The notes under the pieces are model-generated. The model was not told the origin of the DNA. It searched no databases and saw nothing but the letters and a program-made list of their open reading frames with translations. A program made the position numbers and the translations under genes. Shown one piece after another: positions 14,870 to 19,982 of a stretch of DNA of 19,982 nucleotides; within the stretch, counting starts at the first letter, position 1; each line of letters begins with the position of its first letter. This DNA is from Actinoplanes liguriensis (GTDB taxonomy: Bacteria > Actinomycetota > Actinomycetes > Mycobacteriales > Micromonosporaceae): positions 14,217 through 34,198 of the forward strand of contig KL571200.1 of the NCBI GenBank assembly GCA_000715855.1. The letters are read 5' to 3'.

Positions 14870-14944
14870 CCGGTGAGGAGGCAGATGAGTTTCCGCCACC
14901 CGCACACCCCGCGGGCGCCGAAAAATCAGCTGCCTCCTCACCGG
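14870..14944 (+). promoter_or_regulatory. 15-bp inverted repeat that pairs a ribosome-binding site
   Basis: CCGGTGAGGAGGCAG (14870-14884) is an exact reverse complement of CTGCCTCCTCACCGG (14930-14944), with 45 bases between. The left arm holds AGGAGG immediately before an ATG, and the right arm holds CCTCCT. A run of five A residues lies just before the right arm. It may be the purH terminator, a translational switch for the pentapeptide gene, or a small repeat element; nothing in the sequence decides between them. Confidence 0.6.
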
Positions 14945-14965
14945 CGGCGTTTCGTGAGGTGCTGA
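14885..14965 (+). CDS. Possible small upstream ORF coupled to the pentapeptide gene
   Basis: A 26-codon ORF starts at ATG 14885 with AGGAGG three bases upstream. Its TGA (14963-14965) overlaps the ATG of the pentapeptide-repeat gene by one base. The product is rich in Arg, Pro and His, which is also what non-coding GC-rich DNA gives, so it may not be a functional peptide. The strong ribosome-binding site inside an inverted repeat and the stop/start overlap suggest it sets translation of the next gene. Confidence 0.35.
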   Translation: MSFRHPHTPRAPKNQLPPHRRRFVRC

Positions 14966-15555
14966 TGGACCGCCGGGCTGATGAGCGGTTCTCGGGGGAG
15001 GACTGGGCGCTTGGCGAGGAGGAGCGGGTTCACTACGTGGACTGCGTCTTTCAAGACGTGGACTGGAGCGAGTCGACCTTTGTCGGGTGCACGTTCGAGC
15101 GGTGTGAGTTCGGCAACGTCAAGTTCAACGCGTCGACGTTCGAGCGCAGCGCGTTCCTGCAGTCGACGGTGCGGCGCTGCTCATTTTTCGACGCGAGCTT
15201 CGTCGAGTGCAAGCTGACCGGCACCAGCTTCGACGACTGTGAGCTGCGGCCGCTCACCCTGGACGGCGGGGACTGGAGTTTCGTCTCGCTGCGCGGGCAG
15301 AAGCTGGCCGGCATCCGGTTCGGCGCGATCCGGCTGCGGGAGGCCGACCTGACCGGGGCGGACCTGTCCAAGGCCGATCTGCGCGGCGCGGATCTGTCGA
15401 ACGCCCGGCTCAAGGACGCCGTACTGAAGGGCTCTGATCTTCGGGGTGCCGATCTCGACGGCACACCGCTGCGCGAGGTGAACATCACCGGGGCGAAGAT
15501 CGACCTCGCGCAGGCGGCACACTTCGCCCGTGCTCATGGGGCGATCGTCAGCTGA
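14965..15555 (+). CDS. Pentapeptide-repeat protein
   Basis: The 196-residue product is a right-handed quadrilateral beta-helix protein. The N-terminal half has irregular five-residue rungs centred on Phe (TFVGC TFERC EFGNV KFNAS TFERS), and the C-terminal half has canonical A(D/N)LXX rungs (residues about 130-170). Its layout, with two repeat blocks broken by a short non-repeat segment near residues 93-115, resembles Qnr/MfpA-type DNA mimics that protect gyrase, but many proteins of this family have unknown targets. GAGG lies five bases before the ATG. It may be coupled to the short ORF just upstream. Its end overlaps the end of the convergent membrane-protein gene by eight bases. Function unknown. 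Confidence 0.88.
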   Translation: MDRRADERFSGEDWALGEEERVHYVDCVFQDVDWSESTFVGCTFERCEFGNVKFNASTFERSAFLQSTVRRCSFFDASFVECKLTGTSFDDCELRPLTLDGGDWSFVSLRGQKLAGIRFGAIRLREADLTGADLSKADLRGADLSNARLKDAVLKGSDLRGADLDGTPLREVNITGAKIDLAQAAHFARAHGAIVS

Positions 15556-16207
15556 GCGCCGCGAGGATCACCGCGGCCGTGAGCGTCGCCAGCGCCCACA
15601 GGGGAAGGGCGACCCGGGTCAGGCGACGGCGGTCCGGCCTGCCGGCGGCGGCCCTGGACCGGGAGTCGAGCGTCTCGCGGGGGCCGAGCAGCAGGACGGC
15701 GAGCACGCCGAGGAACGCGGTGACCCAGCCGGCGACCAGGCCGATCCGGAACGCCGGGGCGCCCGGCCCGGTGATGATGTCGGTGAGGCGGGCGCCTCGG
15801 GCCGGCAGGAAGGTGACCGCCACGATTCCGAGCGGCGCGCCCAGGATGGCCAGCGCGATGCGGGCGAGCCTCCGGATCCGGGCGGATCGGGTGGCGTGCA
15901 GGGCCCGGCGCTCGTCCCGGCTGAGGCGTTCCGGCTCGCCGAGCTGCCAGGCGAGGAAGGTGAGGGCGAACGGCGCGACCACGAGCAGCCACCCGGCGGC
16001 CGCCATCCCGCTCGCAGTGGTGCCGGTCACGTCGCGGGCCAGCTGGACGGCCGGGCCGTGCGTGACGAAGCCCCCGGCCAGCATGGTGCCGATGATCACC
16101 AGGATCGCGAGAGCTTTGCCCCACTCGAAAAGCTGATGCCGGATTCGTTCCTGGCGGCTCCATCCATGGCGAGCGGCGTAGCGCTTATCGGCACGCTCGG
16201 GCTCCAT
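15548..16207 (-). CDS. Unknown membrane protein with about five transmembrane segments
   Basis: I do not recognise a family. The 219-residue product starts with a charged region (residues 1-28), then hydrophobic segments near 32-54, 67-90, 113-133, 152-176 and 197-219. Basic loops (RDERRALHATRSARIRR at about 98-114; RSRAAAGRPDRRR at about 183-196) point to the cytoplasmic side. Its high GC third positions and clean hydrophobic periodicity argue that it is real. The ATG at 16207 has no Shine-Dalgarno sequence, but TACCAT (16220-16215 on the minus strand) lies seven bases upstream, so it is probably leaderless. It is divergent from icd and overlaps the end of the pentapeptide gene. Confidence 0.75.
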   Translation of the reverse strand: MEPERADKRYAARHGWSRQERIRHQLFEWGKALAILVIIGTMLAGGFVTHGPAVQLARDVTGTTASGMAAAGWLLVVAPFALTFLAWQLGEPERLSRDERRALHATRSARIRRLARIALAILGAPLGIVAVTFLPARGARLTDIITGPGAPAFRIGLVAGWVTAFLGVLAVLLLGPRETLDSRSRAAAGRPDRRRLTRVALPLWALATLTAAVILAALS

Positions 16208-16214
16208 CGCTGGG

Positions 16215-16220
16215 ATGGTA
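16215..16220 (-). promoter_or_regulatory. -10 box of the leaderless membrane-protein gene
   Basis: TACCAT on the minus strand fits TANNNT and ends seven bases before the ATG at 16207. No clear -35 is visible. Confidence 0.4.
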
Positions 16221-16266
16221 GAGGGGGATCACCAGTTGGGGCCGCCCGGCGATCTTCAGTAGGCGG

Positions 16267-16284
16267 GCAGTACGCTCGTACTGC
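16267..16284. promoter_or_regulatory. 18-bp palindrome in the icd promoter region
   Basis: GCAGTACG and CGTACTGC form a perfect 8-2-8 palindrome, 33 bases upstream of the icd ATG. It overlaps possible -10 hexamers (TACGCT at 16271-16276, or TACTGC at 16279-16284 with TTCAGT 18 bases upstream), which is where a dimeric repressor would act. Confidence 0.6.
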
Positions 16285-16317
16285 TAAGCATGTGTTTCGG
16301 GAGAGGAGCGCCGGCCG

Positions 16318-17532
16318 ATGGCGAAAATCAAGGTCAAGAACCCGGTCGTGGAGATCGACGGCGACGAGATGACCCGGATCATCTGGAAGCAGATCCGTGA
16401 GCAGCTGGTCCTGCCGTACCTCGACGTCAACCTCGAGTACTACGACCTGGGCATTCAGTACCGGGACGAGACCGACGACCAGGTGACGATCGACTCCGCC
16501 AACGCCATCAAGCGGCACGGTGTCGGCGTCAAGTGCGCCACCATCACCCCCGATGAGGCGCGGGTCGAGGAGTTCGGCCTGAAGAAGATGTGGCGGTCGC
16601 CGAACGGCACGATCCGCAACATCCTCGGCGGGGTCGTCTTCCGTGAGCCGATCATTCTGAGCAACGTACCCAGGCTGGTGCCGAGCTGGACGAAGCCGAT
16701 CATCATCGGTCGTCACGCTCACGGCGACCAGTACAAGGCGTCCGACTTCGTCGCGCCCGGCAAGGGCAAGATGACCGTCACCTTCACGCCGGAGGACGGT
16801 TCCGCGCCGATCGAGATGCACGTGGCCGATTTCCCGGCCGGCGGCGTCGGCATGGCGATGTACAACTTCGACGAGTCGATCCGCGACTTCGCGCGCGCCT
16901 CGTTCCGCTACGGTCTGGCCCGCAACTACCCGGTCTACCTGTCGACCAAGAACACGATCCTGAAGGCCTACGACGGCCGTTTCAAGGACCTGTTCGCGGA
17001 GATCTTCGAGACCGAGTTCGCGGACCAGTTCAAGGCCGCCGGCATCACCTACGAGCACCGGCTGATCGACGACATGGTCGCCGCCGCGCTCAAGTGGGAG
17101 GGCGGCTACGTCTGGGCCTGCAAGAACTATGACGGTGACGTGCAGTCCGACACCGTCGCGCAGGGCTTCGGCTCGCTCGGCCTGATGACCTCGGTCCTGA
17201 TGACGCCGGACGGGCAGACCGTCGAGGCCGAGGCCGCGCACGGCACCGTCACCCGGCACTACCGGCAGTGGCAGAAGGGCGAGAAGACCTCGACCAACCC
17301 GATCGCGTCGATCTTCGCGTGGACGGGTGGGCTCAAGCACCGCGGCAAGCTGGATGGGACGCCGGAGGTCACCCAGTTCGCCGAGACGCTGGAGCGGGTC
17401 TGCATCGAGACCGTCGAGGGCGGTCAGATGACGAAGGACCTGGCGCTGCTGATCAGCAAGGACGCGCCGTGGCTGACCACTGACGAGTTCATGAACGCGC
17501 TCGACGAGAACCTGGCGCGCAAGCTCGCCTGA
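16318..17532 (+). CDS. icd: NADP-dependent isocitrate dehydrogenase, dimeric eukaryote-like type
   Basis: It oxidises isocitrate to 2-oxoglutarate and CO2 with reduction of NADP in the TCA cycle. The 404-residue product shows [12 protein letters not shown] at the start, [12 protein letters not shown] for isocitrate binding, [50 protein letters not shown] for metal and substrate, and the NADP-type [31 protein letters not shown]. This is the homodimeric class found in eukaryotes and many actinobacteria, not the E. coli type or the monomeric 740-residue enzyme. AGAGGAG lies about ten bases before the ATG. It is transcribed alone, with an 18-bp palindrome over its promoter and a strong terminator after it. 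Confidence 0.97.
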   Translation: MAKIKVKNPVVEIDGDEMTRIIWKQIREQLVLPYLDVNLEYYDLGIQYRDETDDQVTIDSANAIKRHGVGVKCATITPDEARVEEFGLKKMWRSPNGTIRNILGGVVFREPIILSNVPRLVPSWTKPIIIGRHAHGDQYKASDFVAPGKGKMTVTFTPEDGSAPIEMHVADFPAGGVGMAMYNFDESIRDFARASFRYGLARNYPVYLSTKNTILKAYDGRFKDLFAEIFETEFADQFKAAGITYEHRLIDDMVAAALKWEGGYVWACKNYDGDVQSDTVAQGFGSLGLMTSVLMTPDGQTVEAEAAHGTVTRHYRQWQKGEKTSTNPIASIFAWTGGLKHRGKLDGTPEVTQFAETLERVCIETVEGGQMTKDLALLISKDAPWLTTDEFMNALDENLARKLA

Positions 17533-17540
17533 TCATTCTC

Positions 17541-17621
17541 GGACCAAACCCCAACCCCTTATTGGGTACGGCGTGAGCGGTGCTCCGTCCGTACCAAATC
17601 GGGGGTTGGGGTTTTTGGTCC
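17541..17621 (+). terminator. Large intrinsic terminator after icd
   Basis: CCCCAACCCC pairs with GGGGTTGGGG, followed by TTTTT. The helix extends outward as GGACCAAA/TTTGGTCC after a 2-base bulge, and a second helix, GGTACGG/CCGTACC, forms inside. It begins nine bases after the icd stop codon. Confidence 0.9.
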
Positions 17622-17730
17622 TTGAACATCCGACAAAACTGACGTTTCGTGTCGTAACCGGCGGGTATCGGCTCTCGTTTGTCTCAGTGGTGCGTGTGGC
17701 GGGCTTGGGTACGCCACTCGCCGTCCCCTT

Positions 17731-17760
17731 CAGCGGGGGCCTTGTCCCGGGCCCCCGCTG
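17731..17760 (+). terminator. Second forward terminator between icd and galT
   Basis: CAGCGGGGGCC (17731-17741) pairs perfectly with GGCCCCCGCTG (17750-17760) around an 8-base loop, followed by GTCCCTTTTCC. It is about 110 bases beyond the icd terminator. It could be a back-up, a bidirectional terminator with galT, or the end of a small RNA. Confidence 0.6.
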
Positions 17761-17783
17761 GTCCCTTTTCCGCACCATGTGAA

Positions 17784-17810
17784 ACGGCCCCGCCCGTGGG
17801 GCGAGGCCGT
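17784..17810 (-). terminator. Terminator of galT
   Basis: ACGGCC/GGCCGT and GCCC/GGGC enclose a 3-base loop, joined by two positions that pair as U-G and C-G only in the minus-strand RNA. This orients it as the terminator of galT, whose stop codon is 18 bases away. The minus strand continues with TTTCAC. Confidence 0.75.
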
Positions 17811-17827
17811 CCGGTACGGCGGAATCG

Positions 17828-18922
17828 TCAGATGGCGTCGCGCAGCAGCTGCGCCGCCTTCTCCGGGACCACGTCGCTGACGAAGGCGCCCATCGCCGAC
17901 TCGGAGCCGGCCAGGTACTTCAGCTTGTCGGCGGCGCGCCGGATGCTGAACAGCTGCATGTGCAGGTAGCCCAGGTCGCGGCCCTCGCCGACGACCGCCT
18001 GGTGCCACGCCGAGATGTACGGCATCGGCTTGCCGAACAAACCGTCGAAACGGTGCAGAACGTCCAGGTAGAGCGGCCCGAACGCATCCCGCTCGTCGTC
18101 GGTGAGCCCGGGCAGGTCGAGCACCTGCCGGTGCGGCGCGATCTGCACCTCGAAGGGCCAGCGGGCCGCGGCCGGCACATACGCCGTCCAATGCTCGTTG
18201 GCGCCGATGATCCGGACCTTCGCCTCCTGCTCGGCGGCGAGCACGTCGGCGTAGAGGTTGCGCCCGCCGGTCTTCTCCGCGTGCTTCTGCGCGGCCCGCA
18301 GCATGGCGGCGGTGCGCGGCGGCACCATCGGGTACGCATAGATCTGGCCGTGCGGGTGGTGCAGCGTCACGCCGATCTCGACGCCCCGGTTCTCGAACGG
18401 GAAGACCTGCGCGACGCCCGGGAGCTGCGACATCTCGGTGGTCCGGTCGGCCAGCGCATCGATCACCGTGCGCACCCGCGACGGCTGCAGCGCGCCGAAC
18501 GAGCTGTTGTGGTCGCTCGTGAAGCAGACCACCTCGCAGCGGCCCAGCCCCGGCTTGACCGGCACCATGTCGGTCAGCTCGGTGATGTCGCCGCCCGGCA
18601 CCTCGCGGTAGCTGAACGACGGGAACTGGTTCTCGAAGACCACCACGTCGTAGCTGGGAGCCGGGATCTCACTGGCGAAACGCGAGTTCGTCGGGCAGAG
18701 CGGACAGGCGTCGGACGGGGGCAGGAAGGTGCGGGTCTGCCGGTGCGCGGCGACCGCGATCCACTCGTCGACCAGCGGGTCGTAGCGCAACTGCGACGCC
18801 GGCGGAGGCGGAGGCAGCTCGCGGGTGTCCGCATACGCCGATCGGCCGGAGTCCGGCTCCTCGTCGAAGTAGATGAGCTCGCGCCCGTCGGAGAGTGCGA
18901 CGGTCGAGCGGATGGGTGTCAC
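17828..18922 (-). CDS. galT: Galactose-1-phosphate uridylyltransferase
   Basis: GalT exchanges UMP between UDP-glucose and galactose-1-phosphate in the Leloir pathway. The 364-residue product has both HIT-like halves. Zinc ligands are visible: Cys73 and Cys76 (CPLCP), His138 (SDHNSSF) and His189. The nucleophile is His191 in HHPHGQIYAYP. The C-terminal half has NEHWTAYVPAAARWPFEVQIAPHRQ. The GTG at 18922 overlaps the TGA of the regulator gene by four bases (GTGA), so the two genes are co-transcribed and translationally coupled. galK and galE are not in the window. A strong hairpin follows the stop codon. Confidence 0.96.
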   Translation of the reverse strand: MTPIRSTVALSDGRELIYFDEEPDSGRSAYADTRELPPPPPASQLRYDPLVDEWIAVAAHRQTRTFLPPSDACPLCPTNSRFASEIPAPSYDVVVFENQFPSFSYREVPGGDITELTDMVPVKPGLGRCEVVCFTSDHNSSFGALQPSRVRTVIDALADRTTEMSQLPGVAQVFPFENRGVEIGVTLHHPHGQIYAYPMVPPRTAAMLRAAQKHAEKTGGRNLYADVLAAEQEAKVRIIGANEHWTAYVPAAARWPFEVQIAPHRQVLDLPGLTDDERDAFGPLYLDVLHRFDGLFGKPMPYISAWHQAVVGEGRDLGYLHMQLFSIRRAADKLKYLAGSESAMGAFVSDVVPEKAAQLLRDAI

Positions 18923-19695
18923 TGGGGGTTCACCACCACGAGTTCAGGGACGGTTTCGATGAGCAGGGAACGCGCGGTGGCGTCCAGGCCGTCGTCGGTG
19001 ATCAGCACATCGGCCCGCTCCAGCGGGACGATCGAGGAGATGCCGACGGTGCCCCACTTGGTGCTGTCGGCGAGCACGACCAGGCGTTCCGCGGCCTCGA
19101 CCAGGGCGCGGTTGACATCCGCCTCCATCAGGTTGGGCGTGGTGTAGCCGGCGCGCTCGCTCATGCCGTGCACACCCAGGAACAGCATGTCCAGGTGCAG
19201 GGTGCCGATCGCGGCCACGGCGACCGGGCCGACCAGCGCGTCGGACGGCGTGCGGGTGCCGCCGGTGAGCACGACCGTCTGATCCGGCCGGCCGGCGCGG
19301 TAGAAGACGTCGGCGACCGGGATCGAGTTGGTCACCACGGTCAGCGACGGGACGTCGACCAGCCGCTGGGCCAGCTCCGCGGTCGTGGTGCCGGCCGAGA
19401 GCGCGATGGCGTCGCCGGGCGAGACCAGGGCGGCCGCACGGGCCGCGATCGCGGTCTTCTCGTCGCGCTGGCGCACCGACTTGGCGGCGAAACCGGGCTC
19501 ATGTGCGGATCCGGGGCTGACCGTGGTCGCGCCACCGTGTACTTTCGCGAGCAGCCCACGATCCGCGAGCGCCTCGAGGTCACGGCGGATCGTCATGTCG
19601 GAGACGCTGTATTCCGCGGCCAGCTCGCTGACCCGGACGCCCCCGGTGGCGCGGACCCGGTCGAGGATCGCGGCCTGTCGCTGCTGTGCCAGCAT
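18919..19695 (-). CDS. DeoR-family transcriptional regulator
   Basis: This 258-residue protein has an N-terminal winged HTH typical of DeoR proteins (RVSELAAEYSVSDMTIRRDLEALADRGLLAKVHGGA) and a C-terminal sugar-phosphate sensing domain (DAIALSAGTTTAELAQ, VVTNSIPVA, LTGGTRTPSDALVG). It most likely represses itself and galT, with a phosphorylated sugar as inducer; the sugar is not evident from the sequence. The ATG at 19695 is chosen, six bases after GGTGGA; a TTG two codons earlier is possible but unneeded. Its stop overlaps the galT start. Direct TGTTC repeats 37-57 bases upstream are a candidate operator. Confidence 0.93.
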   Translation of the reverse strand: MLAQQRQAAILDRVRATGGVRVSELAAEYSVSDMTIRRDLEALADRGLLAKVHGGATTVSPGSAHEPGFAAKSVRQRDEKTAIAARAAALVSPGDAIALSAGTTTAELAQRLVDVPSLTVVTNSIPVADVFYRAGRPDQTVVLTGGTRTPSDALVGPVAVAAIGTLHLDMLFLGVHGMSERAGYTTPNLMEADVNRALVEAAERLVVLADSTKWGTVGISSIVPLERADVLITDDGLDATARSLLIETVPELVVVNPQ

Positions 19696-19731
19696 CAGCA
19701 ATCCACCAACTTCGGCCAGGTTTTCCGCACT

Positions 19732-19751
19732 ATTTCGAACACACTTGAACA
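19732..19751 (-). promoter_or_regulatory. Candidate DeoR-type operator
   Basis: On the minus strand TGTTCAAGTG (19751-19742) is followed directly by TGTTCGAAAT (19741-19732): two head-to-tail 10-bp repeats sharing TGTTC and one helical turn apart. This resembles the spaced repeats bound by DeoR-family repressors and lies just upstream of the regulator's start codon. Confidence 0.45.
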
Positions 19752-19785
19752 GTACCGCTGATCGGGTGTGCGCGAAAGAGTGACT

Positions 19786-19982
19786 TCAGATACCGCGCCC
19801 CCGTTTGTGCAGCGCTGAAAGCACATTCTCCACCTTCACCGCGCCGGTCATCGCGGCGAGCGCGATCGCGGTACGCGGCTCCTTCCAGTTCGCCCGGACC
19901 GCCTCCTTGCTGAACTGCCACGCCTGGCTGCGGTTTCCGGTCGCGACAGACCAGCAGGCGAGCTGCCCGTACACCCGGGCGG
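19786..19982 (-). CDS. C-terminal part of a gene running off the right edge, possibly a glycosyltransferase
   Basis: The frame is open from the right edge to a TGA at 19788-19786, giving the last 64 or so residues. The text (YGQLACWSVATGNRSQAW ... ending HKRGRGI) is regular, codon-biased and looks like the helical C-terminal tail seen in some actinobacterial family 2 glycosyltransferases; that assignment rests on memory and is weak. A Met at 19974 is internal rather than a start. It ends about 90 bases upstream of the regulator and is on the same strand, but the operator-like repeats between them suggest a separate transcript. Confidence 0.65.
   Translation of the reverse strand, partial: ARVYGQLACWSVATGNRSQAWQFSKEAVRANWKEPRTAIALAAMTGAVKVENVLSALHKRGRGI

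Overview
The window is high-GC actinobacterial chromosome. GC-rich third codon positions, GTG starts, TANNNT -10 boxes, several apparently leaderless genes and the gene order all point to a member of the Micromonosporaceae (Actinoplanes/Micromonospora type); the genus is an inference. From memory, the order chorismate mutase - uvrD/pcrA - M23 peptidase - sucC - sucD - perM-like (DUF6350) - purN - purH matches the Mycobacterium tuberculosis Rv0948c-Rv0957 neighbourhood. The lone B12-binding gene beside it also recalls Streptomyces. This is therefore mostly conserved core chromosome. I see no phage, insertion sequence, CRISPR array, tRNA or rRNA.

Layout. 1-333: possible tail of an unidentified gene, with two DnaA-box-like nonamers. 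334-1005 (-): AroQ-type chorismate mutase with a structured leader that appears to encode a 21-residue peptide containing Phe-Phe-Tyr-Tyr. 1226-3070 (-): secreted 5'-nucleotidase. 3241-5682 (+): PcrA/UvrD helicase. 5692-7384 (-): two related exported M23 (LytM) peptidases. 7755-8159 (+): IcmB-like cobalamin-binding protein. 8215-8695: gene-poor stretch with an intrinsic terminator. 8696-10760 (+): sucC-sucD. 10874-12301 (+): multi-pass PerM-like membrane protein. 12255-12585: six-copy 55-bp tandem repeat. 12623-14813 (+): purN-purH. 14965-15555 (+): pentapeptide-repeat protein. 15548-16207 (-): unknown membrane protein. 16318-17532 (+): NADP-type isocitrate dehydrogenase. 17828-19695 (-): deoR-type regulator and galT in one operon. 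19786-19982 (-): C-terminal end of a gene that continues past the right edge.

Function. Central metabolism dominates: two TCA enzymes (SucCD, Icd), the formyl-transfer enzymes of purine synthesis (PurN, PurH), the chorismate branch point to Phe and Tyr, and galactose use by GalT under a DeoR-type repressor. Envelope functions are the two M23 peptidases, the nucleotidase and the PerM-like protein.

The most notable observation is the candidate ribosome-mediated attenuator upstream of chorismate mutase. Its leader ORF has two Phe codons followed by two Tyr codons, the end products of the pathway that chorismate mutase feeds. They sit at the 5' arm of the first of two overlapping, mutually exclusive hairpins, and a GC-rich terminator-like hairpin follows. 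The leader ORF starts where the predicted promoter would begin the transcript, so it may be leaderless. Other points of interest are the 55-bp tandem array that supplies the end and stop codon of the perM-like gene, a 15-bp inverted repeat that pairs a strong ribosome-binding site with its own anti-Shine-Dalgarno sequence upstream of the pentapeptide gene, an 18-bp palindrome at the icd promoter, and a long AT-rich imperfect palindrome upstream of icmB.
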